Shown: positions 25,116 through 34,308, numbered from the stretch's first letter. The stretch is 64,000 bases of DNA from Laspinema olomoucense D3b (GCF_025370785.1 NZ_JAMXFA010000027.1:32112-96111); one strand, 5' to 3'. Numbers and translations: made by a program. The notes: generated by a model from the sequence alone, not told the origin.

Positions 25116-27296
25116 ATGAAACCTCAAAAATTTATCACCACTGAGCCAATCAGTGAAAGTGGCAAAGATTGCGAACTCAAGGTATGGAATGCCGCCAAAA
25201 GTGCATTTTCGGACAGAGACTGTATAGGATATTGGCGGTATCCTCTGTTTGCTAAAGTCGGAGAAGTTCGTAAAGAGCCTGATGTACTCATTGCCGATCA
25301 AGAATTGGGTGTGATCCTGATTGAAATTGCTTGTGTCACGATTGACCAGATTGTTGCCGTCAATGGGGAACAGTGGCAATTCGAGACTAGCAATATAATG
25401 TTAGGAAGTCCTGGGGAGAGAGTAAATCGCCAACTGCAAGCGTTACTTGGGTATTGCGATCGCGAATCACAGATTTTTCGGAAAATTACGGGTCGAGGAA
25501 TTGTGGCTTTGCCTTTGGTTAAACAAGAAGAATGGCAACAGAAAGGCTTCGATCAGCTACCGGGATGTCCACCCGTGATTTTTCAAGGTCAACTCGGTAA
25601 AGTCGGTCTACTAGAGCGGATTCAACAATCCATGCCAATGGTCACCGGGGAAAATCTTGATGATGAGCAGTGGACGATTCTCAAAGCGGTGATCGGTGGA
25701 ACCCCGGTACTCCGCAAACCTCCTCGAACGATTTCTGCTGAAGGAAAAACTCGCGCGGGTCTGGTGGCTACTTTACAAGAAAAGCTGTATGAGTTAGATT
25801 TGCAGCAAGAAGAAATCGGCAAGCAAATTCCCCCCGGTTCCCAGCGGATTCGGGGAATTGCTGGATCTGGAAAAACTGTTTTGCTTTGTCAAAAAGCAGC
25901 GCATATGCACTTAAAGCATCCGGACTGGGATATTGCTTTAGTGTTTTTCACTCGCTCCCTATATGACCAGATTGAAAAATTAGTTGATCAATGGTTGCGC
26001 CGCTTTAGTAATGGTGATGTCAAATACGATAACAAGGTAAAGGATAAACTAAAAGTGCTTCACGGTTGGGGTGGTAAATCCCGTCCTGGTTTATACTACA
26101 CAATTTGTGAAGAAAATAATGTTGCCCCCCTAACCGTTGGAGATACTAAGCGAAAAAAAACCAATGAAGGCTTGGCAGATATCTGTAATCGACTATTAAA
26201 TGGGAAACAAATTCAACCGATATTTGATGCCATCCTGATTGACGAAGGACAAGATTTAGTCACAGAAGACGATCTAAAGTATTACGAAGAAAGTAGTGGT
26301 GAATCTAAGCAAGTCATCTACTGGATGGCTTATGAATCTTTGCGACCCGTCGATGTGGATAATCCAGAGCAACGCCGTTTAATCTGGGCTTACGATGAAG
26401 CCCAAAGTTTAGATAGTTTAAAAATTCCGATGGCTAAAGAACTGTTTGGAGATAGTTTAACTAACCTAGTCAGAGGACAGTATAACGGAAATATTAGAAA
26501 GAGTGTCATTATGCATCGTTGCTATCGGACTCCCGGCTCAATTCTGACCGCTGCACACGCCATTGGCATGGGTTTATTACGTCCGAATGGAATGCTGGCC
26601 GGACTGACCGATAAAAAAAGTTGGCAAGCGATTGGTTATGAAGTCAAACAAGGCAGTTTTAATCCCCCGGGTCAGCAAATTACTTTACACCGACCTCCAG
26701 AAAATTCTCCAAATCCTATTCCTAAACTATGGGACGATCCAGTATTAGAGTTTGAAATTTACGACTCTCGCGAAGAAGAGTTAGAAGCCCTGGCTGAAAG
26801 AATTAAGCATAATCTCAATTACGATCGCCTGTTACCAAGCCGAGACATATTGGTTGTGGTGTTGGGTGATACCTACGAAGCCATGAAACTGGAAACTGAA
26901 GTAGGCAGCTTTTTAATCGATGAAGGGATTAATGTCTACATTCCCAGTGGCATCCGACTCAATCAACTGAGTCCCAAGTATCCGAATACCGACCCCGATA
27001 GCTTTTGGAAAGATGGCGGGGTCACCGTGTCTCGAATCCACCGTGCGAAAGGAAATGAGGCGAACATGATCTATGTCGTTGGATTAGATAACGTGGCGAA
27101 AAATGAAGCCGATCCCAACTTACGAAATCAGTTGTTTGTTGGGTTGACCCGATCGCGAGGCTGGGCTTGCTTGAGTGGAACTGGCGATTATCCATTGTAC
27201 AACGAAATCCGAAAAGTAATCGCGAGTGGAGACACTTTTACCTTCACCTTTCAACGTCCCCCGAAAATTAATACAGGTGAAGAGGAAGAAACCTAA
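25116..27296 (+). CDS. NERD-type domain plus UvrD-like helicase
   Basis: 726 residues from ATG 25116 (MKPQKFITTEP; AAGGA upstream); an ATG at 25041 adds 25 residues that do not resemble the family. Numbered from 25041, the N-terminal NERD-like nuclease fold runs about 40-190, with Asp81 in EPDVLIADQELGVILIEIA. The usual E-x-K is E-I-A here (Glu95, Ala97), so the nuclease may be inactive. A superfamily 1 helicase follows: Walker A GIAGSGKTV (272-280), Walker B ILIDEGQDL (398-406), and late motifs VSRIHRAKGNEANMIYVVG and NQLFVGLTRSRGW. Such nuclease-helicase fusions occur in defence islands. A HEPN-motif gene follows 119 bp downstream on the same strand. Confidence 0.78.
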   Translation: MKPQKFITTEPISESGKDCELKVWNAAKSAFSDRDCIGYWRYPLFAKVGEVRKEPDVLIADQELGVILIEIACVTIDQIVAVNGEQWQFETSNIMLGSPGERVNRQLQALLGYCDRESQIFRKITGRGIVALPLVKQEEWQQKGFDQLPGCPPVIFQGQLGKVGLLERIQQSMPMVTGENLDDEQWTILKAVIGGTPVLRKPPRTISAEGKTRAGLVATLQEKLYELDLQQEEIGKQIPPGSQRIRGIAGSGKTVLLCQKAAHMHLKHPDWDIALVFFTRSLYDQIEKLVDQWLRRFSNGDVKYDNKVKDKLKVLHGWGGKSRPGLYYTICEENNVAPLTVGDTKRKKTNEGLADICNRLLNGKQIQPIFDAILIDEGQDLVTEDDLKYYEESSGESKQVIYWMAYESLRPVDVDNPEQRRLIWAYDEAQSLDSLKIPMAKELFGDSLTNLVRGQYNGNIRKSVIMHRCYRTPGSILTAAHAIGMGLLRPNGMLAGLTDKKSWQAIGYEVKQGSFNPPGQQITLHRPPENSPNPIPKLWDDPVLEFEIYDSREEELEALAERIKHNLNYDRLLPSRDILVVVLGDTYEAMKLETEVGSFLIDEGINVYIPSGIRLNQLSPKYPNTDPDSFWKDGGVTVSRIHRAKGNEANMIYVVGLDNVAKNEADPNLRNQLFVGLTRSRGWACLSGTGDYPLYNEIRKVIASGDTFTFTFQRPPKINTGEEEET

Positions 27297-27415
27297 TCTT
27301 TAGATTTAGACAACCTTCGGGGTTTGAAACTAATTCTTTCAATTAGGTATTTTTCAGCCGCCGACTCACAACCAATGAGTTTCTAAAATAAACTACTCAA
27401 GGATGACATTAGACC

Positions 27416-28165
27416 ATGAAAAATATTCGAGATTTATTCCAAGCCGATCTAGATCGTTCGCTGAAATTAGCTAAAAGCTTAGTTGCGCTAGAGATCTTCG
27501 GTGAAAATCAGTTGGAAAAACTAATAAAAAATGATCCAGAACATAAAATTTCAATGGGAGTAGGCACATCTTTACATCCTGATATAGAAAAAGTTTTGAC
27601 AAAAGATTTATTAACTGAGTTACAAAGTAACCCCGGTATAGTTCAAGAAATAGTTCACGGATATTTAATACAAGTTTGGTATGAATTTCTCGGGCAAATT
27701 TTTCAAGCAATATTGCACGAGCATTTCTGCGGACCAAACGATTACTCTAAACTTCCCAAAATAAATGTTCAATTAGATTTAGCTATATCTAATAGTTCTA
27801 ACATTGTTTCAAATATTGAAGAAAAAGCGGCGAACTGGTTTGAGCATGAAAAAAACCATGAAAAGATTAATAAAATTGAAAAATATTTAGAGATATCGAT
27901 TGATGAAAATTTAAAACAGCGCATTAAAAAATATATTATTGTTCGCAATGTTATTCAGCATAACCGAGGAGTATTACGCGATCAAGATTTAGAAACGTTA
28001 GGTCGTAAGGGAGGGAATATTACCTTAATCAATGATAGTCAACAACACCAAGCATATACAGCAGGAGAGAGAGTCATGATTAGCTACTGGGAAGTGGAAG
28101 CACTAAAAAACGATTTATATGAAGCCTCAAATCAGCTAATTCCCGGAGATAGCGAGTCTACATGA
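27416..28165 (+). CDS. Helical protein with HEPN-like R-x4-H motif
   Basis: 249 residues, AT-rich and Lys/Ile/Asn-rich unlike the flanking genes. Largely helical. Near the C-terminus IKKYIIVRNVIQHNRGVL contains Arg177-x4-His182, the R-x4-6-H signature of HEPN ribonucleases, located in the final helix pair as expected, preceded by an amphipathic helical region. No other domain is recognised. It follows the NERD-helicase gene and probably forms a two-gene unit with it: a helicase or sensor plus an RNA-cleaving effector is a common design of abortive-infection systems. HEPN assignment rests on one motif and predicted helicity, so it needs profile confirmation. Confidence 0.55.
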   Translation: MKNIRDLFQADLDRSLKLAKSLVALEIFGENQLEKLIKNDPEHKISMGVGTSLHPDIEKVLTKDLLTELQSNPGIVQEIVHGYLIQVWYEFLGQIFQAILHEHFCGPNDYSKLPKINVQLDLAISNSSNIVSNIEEKAANWFEHEKNHEKINKIEKYLEISIDENLKQRIKKYIIVRNVIQHNRGVLRDQDLETLGRKGGNITLINDSQQHQAYTAGERVMISYWEVEALKNDLYEASNQLIPGDSEST

Positions 28166-28309
28166 TTTCTCCGAATGTTGGAGGAGAATCTTAAACGCGA
28201 TCGCCCCTGTCCTATACCCCCCCGGGACGAACCGTCAGGTCAGAAAAGCGATCGCCCTTTCCCAACCCAATTCAAATCAACACTTCCTCTCATCAAAAAC
28301 ATTAGCAAT

Positions 28310-28648
28310 ATGAAAACATTCATCCCGATCGCAGTCTGCTCAATTATTGGAGGAATTATTGGAGTAACCCTCGCTTCTCCCATTTCCTACACTCTCTATG
28401 AAAGCATTCCGGGGCAGGGTTATTCTCGCAGTTGCAGCCCAGGAGATATGTTTTGTAACTCCACAAGAAGTCGAGAAATGTACTCGGGAGGAAGCTACAG
28501 CACCCGTTCAGTTATGGACAGTGAAGAAACCTTGCAGCAACAATTTATTTACGGGGGTCTTGGGGTCGCTGCGGGATTGATACCCAGTGCTTTGTTAATG
28601 GCTATTCTTAACCGTAAAAAGACAAAATTACCCTCAAAAGAGGCGTAA
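28310..28648 (+). CDS. Small two-helix membrane protein, unknown function
   Basis: 112 residues from ATG 28310 (MKTFIPIAVCSIIGG); an earlier in-frame start at 28175 adds 45 residues of HIP1-rich, proline-rich sequence unlikely to be protein. Two hydrophobic helices (IPIAVCSIIGGIIGVTLA and GGLGVAAGLIPSALLMAIL) flank a Ser/Gly-rich loop with two cysteines (SCSPGDMFCNS) that would face the other side of the membrane. Family not recognised. Confidence 0.5.
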   Translation: MKTFIPIAVCSIIGGIIGVTLASPISYTLYESIPGQGYSRSCSPGDMFCNSTRSREMYSGGSYSTRSVMDSEETLQQQFIYGGLGVAAGLIPSALLMAILNRKKTKLPSKEA

Positions 28649-28982
28649 TCAAAGAGAAAGCAACTGGAAAAAGCTGCACTGAAATAGAACAATGCTGAAC
28701 ACCCGATTTGTCTTGTGCATTTCTAGGCTACTGTCGGGCGGTTAGTTCTGATCGCAGTTGCCATGAAAGAATTCCCTCCTATCATTCGAGTGCAATTGGA
28801 AAGCGATCGCCCGTTCCCCACCTCAGAGCGATCGCAACTATCCCAAAGTCATCATCACCCCAGTACCCAAAATGACCAAGAACCAACGACAAATGACAAA
28901 TGACAAATGACAAAAAACTTTATTGTCCGGGCGCGCCCTATTGTAAGATAGACCCGATTCAACTCATTGACCACCTGTGACT
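28649..28982. other. Intergenic region with ATGACAA heptamers
   Basis: Contains paired HIP1 sites and a short run of ATGACAA heptamers (28871-28914). Further on, GGGCGCGCCC (28929-28938) is a 10-bp palindrome. No gene seen; the promoter of the aldo/keto reductase gene must lie here. Confidence 0.45.
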
Positions 28983-29954
28983 ATGGCAACCAATCTCTCT
29001 CTTCCACTTATGGGCTGCGGTACTTGGGCTTGGGGTAACCGGCTTTTATGGGGATATGAACCCAGTATGGATGCGGAATTACAAGCGGTGTTTAATCTTT
29101 GTGTCGAAAATGGCGTGACGTTATTCGATACCGGGGATTCATACGGGACTGGCAAGCTGAATGGACGGAGTGAGACGCTGTTGGGGCAGTTTGCTCAGGA
29201 GTATCAGGGTCCGAATGCGGATAACATTTGTATAGCGACCAAGTTAGCGCCTTATCCTTGGCGGTTGACGCGGCAGTCGATGGTGTCTGCTGGGGAAGCG
29301 TCGGCGCAGCGGTTGGGACGGCTGGATTTGGTGCAGATGCATTGGTCTACGGCAAATTATGCACCGTGGCAGGAGTGGTCGTTGTTGGATGGATTGGCGG
29401 ATTTATACGATCGCGGGTTGGTGAAGGGAGTGGGTTTGTCCAATTACGGTCCCAAACGCCTGGAACGCATTTATCAAAAGTTTAGCGATCGCGGAGTTCC
29501 CATTGCTACCCTGCAAGTTCAATACTCTCTGTTGTCTACCTATCCCGTGACTACCTTGGGGCTCAAAGAAGTTTGCGATCGCCTGGGAATTCAACTGATT
29601 GCCTACAGTCCCCTCGCTTTGGGATTATTAACGGGAAAATACTCAGAAAACGGTCCCTTCCCTCCAGGGATTCGCGGATTCCTGTTTCGGAATATTTTAC
29701 CCAAAATTCAGCCTTTGTTAGACTGTTTGAGAGCAATTGCCTCGGACCGCAATAAAACCATGTCCCAGGTTGCCATCAATTGGTGCATCTGCAAAGGGAT
29801 GATTCCCATTCCCGGTGCAAAAAGTGTGGAACAGGCACAGCAAAATCTCGGTGCTCTGGGTTGGAGTTTGGATGCCGGGGAAGTGCTGCAACTGGATCAA
29901 GTGGCGGCGAATTCTAATAAAACAATGGTGCAAAATATCTTTCAAACGACTTAA
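28983..29954 (+). CDS. Aldo/keto reductase
   Basis: 323 residues from ATG 28983 (a GTG two codons earlier is less likely). NADPH-dependent oxidoreductase of the TIM-barrel AKR superfamily. The catalytic tetrad is visible: Asp and Tyr in TLFDTGDSYGTG, Lys in IATKLAPYPW, His in LVQMHWST. The cofactor-binding C-terminal part is present (PIPGAKSVEQAQQNLGAL). It resembles the cyanobacterial and plant-type reductases near the pyridoxal reductase group, but the substrate cannot be read from sequence. Not obviously connected to the neighbouring defence genes. Confidence 0.88.
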   Translation: MATNLSLPLMGCGTWAWGNRLLWGYEPSMDAELQAVFNLCVENGVTLFDTGDSYGTGKLNGRSETLLGQFAQEYQGPNADNICIATKLAPYPWRLTRQSMVSAGEASAQRLGRLDLVQMHWSTANYAPWQEWSLLDGLADLYDRGLVKGVGLSNYGPKRLERIYQKFSDRGVPIATLQVQYSLLSTYPVTTLGLKEVCDRLGIQLIAYSPLALGLLTGKYSENGPFPPGIRGFLFRNILPKIQPLLDCLRAIASDRNKTMSQVAINWCICKGMIPIPGAKSVEQAQQNLGALGWSLDAGEVLQLDQVAANSNKTMVQNIFQTT

Positions 29955-29975
29955 AATAAATCAACCGGGTAATCT

Positions 29976-30584
29976 CTATAGAAGTTTATCAATTTCCTCG
30001 AAAAGAGTCTGGCAATGCTTTGAAGCCTGACAAACTTTTTGAATGTCTATGAGGGCCAACAGTTTGCACCCATGTTCTATTTTTTTATATTCACCTTTCT
30101 GCGTGTGGCGGGTTGCAGCCTTTAAAGTGGGTTCCAAGTTATCCTTGGGAATTTTTTCGATGTTAGTAGATTTCGGCAAGGAATTAGCTTGGAATTTCTG
30201 TCCATAAAATTTGCTTAATGCCTCAATATCGGCAATAAACCATGCTTCCATTGCTTGAACCATCAGATGGCACTGGCGATCGCTCACTCCCAGGGAATCC
30301 CAGTTATCGGTTGACTTCAAATGTTGCCAAGGGGTTTGAGTTACGGGACCCTCGGAGTCAACTAATAAGATGTTACAGGCATCAGGATAGTCTATCAAAG
30401 CATTTGTAAAGTCGCGATAGGTATCATTGCGAGAGCCACAGACGGTAATATTCCAGCGAATTTTGCGATCGCGTGCTTTTTTGATAAAACCTTGGAAGAA
30501 CTGGCTAAATCCACTTCGGAGCAATGCTTTGGTATTTTTAGTATTTCCCCCGCCTTCAATATAAAGTCTAATTTCTGTTACCAT
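29976..30584 (-). CDS. DUF4276-like TOPRIM-type protein, partner of ABC-type ATPase
   Basis: 202 residues. It begins with a short strand and invariant Glu (RLYIEGGGNTKNTKA, Glu10), and has a second acidic site ILLVDSEGPV (Asp76, Glu78), followed by HLMVQAMEAWFIAD. A Glu after the first strand and a D-x-E/D after a later strand is the metal-binding layout of TOPRIM nucleases; the set of motifs matches DUF4276. It overlaps the 3' end of the upstream ATPase gene by 7 bp, so the two are translationally coupled. ATPase plus TOPRIM is the architecture of OLD, PARIS and retron effectors. Role in defence is inference. Confidence 0.75.
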   Translation of the reverse strand: MVTEIRLYIEGGGNTKNTKALLRSGFSQFFQGFIKKARDRKIRWNITVCGSRNDTYRDFTNALIDYPDACNILLVDSEGPVTQTPWQHLKSTDNWDSLGVSDRQCHLMVQAMEAWFIADIEALSKFYGQKFQANSLPKSTNIEKIPKDNLEPTLKAATRHTQKGEYKKIEHGCKLLALIDIQKVCQASKHCQTLFEEIDKLL

Positions 30585-31765
30585 CGATTGCCTCCAAGTT
30601 CACCCATTCGCCATAAATCTCCCAGGGTGTAATTGTCCAGCCATTTTTTCAGGCGGTCTGGATCCAACCGCCGTAATTCGCTGCCGCGATCGCTGCGATC
30701 GCAAACTAGAACAGACTCAGGAGGAAGTGCCGAAATTAAAGCATCGGAATGAGTGGTAACAATCAGTTGAGTTCGCGCCGACGCTTCCACCAACATCTCC
30801 GCAATCATCGGTAAAATATCTGGATGTAAGCCAATTTCTGGTTCTTCAATACAGATAACGGGTCCCGGTGTAGGGTCAAGGAGTAACGCCATTAAGAATA
30901 AAAAACGAAGAGTGCCATCGGAAAGACGAGTCGCCGGAATTGGCTCAATTAATCCTTCTTCTCGGATAAAAACTTGCACCGTCCCGCCATAAATTTTGAT
31001 ACTCAACTCCTCAGCTTCTTCATAAAAATTTTTCAAAGTTTCGATTAGGGTGCGACTTCCGAGCTTGTGTTGTAAATTATTCAAAACTAATCCCAGATTA
31101 CTCCCATCGGGAAGCAAGGGAGATTCCGGTAAATCAGTTTTTTGCGGCAACCTAATCGGTGAATCTCGTCCCAGTTGCCAATCCCGATACAAGCCAATTT
31201 TAGTAAATTGATTGCTCAGATAAGTTAACTGGGGATATTGCTCGGGGTCTTTTCTTTGAGATAAAACCGATTGGTCTGCACTCAGGGTTTCTCGCCGCAA
31301 AGACCGTTTTTTTTGTCCCTCAATTTCCGTGGGAATCGTGATAACTGGATGACCCCCTTGGTAGCGATAGAAAAAATCAGGTTCTTCTTCCCCGGGTTCA
31401 GGCTGTTCATTTTCAATGGTTTCATCAACCAATTCCAGTCTTTGACCGGATACGGTAAAACTAAGCTGATAGTGTAAAGGCATTAAGCCTTCTGTCGGTT
31501 CCAATGTGGCATCAATTAGGGCATTCGGAGATTCTTTACCCCCTTTCCAAAGAAAATCGCTAATGCCTCCCCCTTTACGAATTGGAGCCATTAAATCCGT
31601 GGGAGTTGCCTTTAAGATTTCTAGGGCTTCTATTAAATTGGATTTGCCGGATGCGTTTCGACCAATCAATACATTTAAAGGCTGTAAGTCTATAGAATCT
31701 GCCTCATTTCCATAAGATAGAAAATTTTGCAGTTTTAGGCGATGAATAAACCTTTTTCCTTCCAC
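30578..31765 (-). CDS. ABC-type (AAA15/21, OLD/RecF-like) ATPase
   Basis: 395 residues. Walker A GRNASGKS (35-42) follows the typical N-terminal FIHRLKLQNFLSYGNE; the ABC-like signature is RLSDGTLRFLFLMALL; Walker B is PVICIEEPEIGLHPD; the switch histidine is in LIVTTHSDALISALPP. The C-terminal GDLWRMGELGGNRW is typical of this subgroup, which commonly pairs with DUF4276 genes. It lies upstream of the DUF4276-like gene and overlaps it. Likely the sensor/ATPase part of a two-protein defence unit. No nuclease domain is fused, unlike OLD. Confidence 0.82.
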   Translation of the reverse strand: MEGKRFIHRLKLQNFLSYGNEADSIDLQPLNVLIGRNASGKSNLIEALEILKATPTDLMAPIRKGGGISDFLWKGGKESPNALIDATLEPTEGLMPLHYQLSFTVSGQRLELVDETIENEQPEPGEEEPDFFYRYQGGHPVITIPTEIEGQKKRSLRRETLSADQSVLSQRKDPEQYPQLTYLSNQFTKIGLYRDWQLGRDSPIRLPQKTDLPESPLLPDGSNLGLVLNNLQHKLGSRTLIETLKNFYEEAEELSIKIYGGTVQVFIREEGLIEPIPATRLSDGTLRFLFLMALLLDPTPGPVICIEEPEIGLHPDILPMIAEMLVEASARTQLIVTTHSDALISALPPESVLVCDRSDRGSELRRLDPDRLKKWLDNYTLGDLWRMGELGGNRW

Positions 31766-31804
31766 TTGCTCCTCCGGATTAATGAGAGATAATTTTCAAT
31801 TATA

Positions 31805-31920
31805 CGCAATCCGGTTCTGATATGTCTATAAAAACCCGCACCCTCAAGGGTGGGGCGATACGGACGAAGCCCGCCTGCGCGGGCTCATAGAGAAAACGAA
31901 CTTCTTAAACCGGATTGGGT
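31805..31920. mobile_element. MITE-like element with REP core (copy A)
   Basis: AATCCGGTT (31808-31816) and AACCGGATT (31908-31916) form terminal inverted repeats around the double-hairpin REP core at 31834-31885. The same layout, with longer and perfect ends, occurs at 61840-61980. No transposase; a non-autonomous element is the best explanation. It separates the two ATPase/TOPRIM pairs. The remaining gap to 32019 is AT-rich and empty. Confidence 0.7.
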
Positions 31921-32019
31921 AGGATTGGGGGTTTATTAATGTTAACTTAAAAAATGGTTTGCCGAGTGAGCAGAAAATTATTAATGTTTGCTGAAGGAAA
32001 TTTTTATTGATTAATCCGA

Positions 32020-32877
32020 CTAAGCTAAAACCTTAAACGGTGGATTTGCAGCTTCCCATTGTAGAATAGCTTGGTAGAGTTCTGTCCTAGAAAAAAACCA
32101 AGCCTCATAAGCCAGTCGTAAATCTTTTTCTAGGATAAGGCTTTCGACTTGCCTGGTGTTACAGGACCCCAAGGCTTTACAGAGTCCAATGGACAGAATG
32201 CAGATGAGATCATGACCGCAACAGACAGACCAGGGGTTGTGAGTCTTTTGTTTTAAATCTTCTATCCGCTTGTGGAGGGTTTGTTCATCTAAATCATATT
32301 TTTGTGAGTTGTTTTTAACGGTTTTGATGAGTTTTAATTCATCTAAGGCTAAAGTGGTATCATCAATAAATTTTTTAAAGGATAAATCTTCAAATTTTAA
32401 GGAAAGGCCCTCTTTGAGGGACAGCCATCGCAAGTAGCCTAAAAAAACTCCGGGTAAAATCAGGAGAGTCCGAATATCTTGACCTGTAGATTCGGTCAGC
32501 TTTTTGATTTTCTCTTCCGATCCATATTCAGCTAGAACTTTTTCCAATGCCGGGGACTGGAGGAGCATGGTTTCCAGGTCGTGGGTGTCGGTCATGAGTA
32601 GATTTGGGGTAGGGGATTGCTTCCCCTCTAGGCGATCAAAATCCGCATCGACAACTGCTAACACTCCTGAAACGTTATCTTGTTCTAGGATATCCAGTGC
32701 GCCGATCGCCTTTTCCTTATTAGTCGCATTTTCTACGAAACATTGTCTGAGATTGACCAAATTTTTCCAGACTCGTGCATCGGTTTCGCCTTCGGTGATT
32801 AAAAATGTTCCCTGATATTGAGTCCGCATTAAGCGAATTTTATTCGCGACGCGATCCGGTGTTAAGTATTCTCTCAT
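32020..32877 (-). CDS. DUF4435-like TOPRIM protein (AriB-like)
   Basis: 285 residues. TOPRIM-type acidic residues are Glu29 in FLITEGETDARVW and D77-A-D79 in LAVVDADFDRLEG; the block TDTHDLETMLL that follows is characteristic of DUF4435. The C-terminal half is helical. Its start overlaps the stop of the upstream ATPase gene by 4 bp. An AAA ATPase followed by a DUF4435 protein is the gene order of PARIS (AriA then AriB), in which AriB is the TOPRIM nuclease toxin released when a phage counter-defence protein is sensed. Length is close to AriB. Assigned as PARIS-like from motif and context, not by profile. Confidence 0.75.
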   Translation of the reverse strand: MREYLTPDRVANKIRLMRTQYQGTFLITEGETDARVWKNLVNLRQCFVENATNKEKAIGALDILEQDNVSGVLAVVDADFDRLEGKQSPTPNLLMTDTHDLETMLLQSPALEKVLAEYGSEEKIKKLTESTGQDIRTLLILPGVFLGYLRWLSLKEGLSLKFEDLSFKKFIDDTTLALDELKLIKTVKNNSQKYDLDEQTLHKRIEDLKQKTHNPWSVCCGHDLICILSIGLCKALGSCNTRQVESLILEKDLRLAYEAWFFSRTELYQAILQWEAANPPFKVLA

Positions 32878-34193
32878 GGCCCTTTTAACTCCACGGTCAA
32901 ATCCCAGCGATCGCTGATAATATCGGGAGAATGGGTGGCGATTAACACATCAATATTCACTAACTTGGCGATTTGTTGTAAATCTTTGAGAAAATGAGCT
33001 TGCCAAGCGACGTGCAACGACAGTTCAGGCTCATCAATTAGAATCAAGGAATTGGGTTTTGCTTTGAATAATAACTCATACAGCATCACCAATTGATGTT
33101 GTTCCCCAGAGGATAGGTTCTCCGGGGATAACTGCTTGCCATCATCAGTCTGAAATATAAAACCTTTTTCTTTGTTGACGCTGATACTTTTATAACAAAA
33201 TCTGCTATTAATAATTCGCTTTAAAATTTCTATTTTTTGAGCCAGTTCTTCAAAGACCCTCAGCTTATTTTCTACATCTTCTACATAAACGGATAAAATA
33301 CTTTTGGCGGTGTCATCAATTGAGCGGTCCACTTGAAAATCTGGGTCTTCATCTTGATTTAAAAGTCCCGCTTCTATCAGCCGATAGCGCTTTTCTTCGA
33401 TTTCCCTTAACTTGGCATGAATTTTTTCGCCGGTTAAGTCAGGGTGTGCGGTAGTTTTGACCACTCTTGCTGGAAAAGTCCGATCCAAGGATTGAGCTAA
33501 TTCTCCATATTCAGCAAGTTTACTCTGAATATGTTCGGCGAGTTCTTCAGAATAGGCCGCAACGGAGGTGATTCTCGGATCTTCCCCCCCGCTCAAAACA
33601 TTACTGAAATTGAATAACCGTTGAGCTTCTATTAATTGTAATGCTATCGATTTTTTGACATTTATGAACCAATTTGGCTCGGTGTTTATTTGCCTTAATT
33701 GTTTTGGTAAAACTTCACCAAACCTACGGATAACATCTGCAACTGGAAGTATTTCATGGGTTGAAAAATTAAACGATATTTCATAATTTATGGGACTTGT
33801 CTCTGGAATGCGACTCTCAATAACTTGACTCATTTGTTCAAACGAATTAGAATCAGAAGCTACATCAATGAGTTGAAATTCCTCCTTTTTGGATAATCCA
33901 GAATCGAACAATTGAAGGGTTATCGGGTGCTTCTTGGCTTTGGAGGTTTTCTCGATGGATTGGGTCACCACTAACTGCTCCCCATTATCAAACTCAACCC
34001 GAAATTCGCTGAACGGAATCGTCACTAATTCCAAGTACCGGGAATTAAATAGGCCATTGAGCATTCTTAGTAGGATAGTTTTACCAAACCCATTCGGACC
34101 ATGAATGATGGTAATTCGCTCATCTAAATTTAAGGGGATGGTGTGATTAAAAATTCCAAAAAGATTGGTCACCGAAATTTTATGGATTCTCAT
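32874..34193 (-). CDS. ABC-type AAA ATPase (AriA-like)
   Basis: 439 residues. Walker A HGPNGFGKT (31-39) after MRIHKISVTNLFGIF; a long helical insertion in the middle (about 180-330, coiled-coil-like with ELAEHIQSKLAEYGELA); signature LSSGEQHQL (360-368); Walker B LILIDEPELSLH (383-394); switch His in LIATHSPDII. Gene order, 4-bp overlap with the DUF4435-like gene, and size agree with AriA of PARIS. Related ATPases also partner other effectors, so the exact system type is not certain. It is the upstream gene of the second ATPase/TOPRIM pair; no promoter motif was identified. Confidence 0.78.
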   Translation of the reverse strand: MRIHKISVTNLFGIFNHTIPLNLDERITIIHGPNGFGKTILLRMLNGLFNSRYLELVTIPFSEFRVEFDNGEQLVVTQSIEKTSKAKKHPITLQLFDSGLSKKEEFQLIDVASDSNSFEQMSQVIESRIPETSPINYEISFNFSTHEILPVADVIRRFGEVLPKQLRQINTEPNWFINVKKSIALQLIEAQRLFNFSNVLSGGEDPRITSVAAYSEELAEHIQSKLAEYGELAQSLDRTFPARVVKTTAHPDLTGEKIHAKLREIEEKRYRLIEAGLLNQDEDPDFQVDRSIDDTAKSILSVYVEDVENKLRVFEELAQKIEILKRIINSRFCYKSISVNKEKGFIFQTDDGKQLSPENLSSGEQHQLVMLYELLFKAKPNSLILIDEPELSLHVAWQAHFLKDLQQIAKLVNIDVLIATHSPDIISDRWDLTVELKGP

Positions 34194-34308
34194 CTTGACC
34201 TCGGGTGTAGCCAGGGTTATATTGTTACTTGCGCTCTATTTTACAGGACTATTCCCTAGGTTTAGAGAATAATTTTTTATCACGAGGATGCAATTTTGTC
34301 AAGTTATT

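Noticed and set aside
25041..27296. Type I restriction or classical UvrD/PcrA identity for the helicase
   Set aside because: The N-terminal NERD-like part, different spacing of motifs and lack of methylase or specificity genes argue against it.
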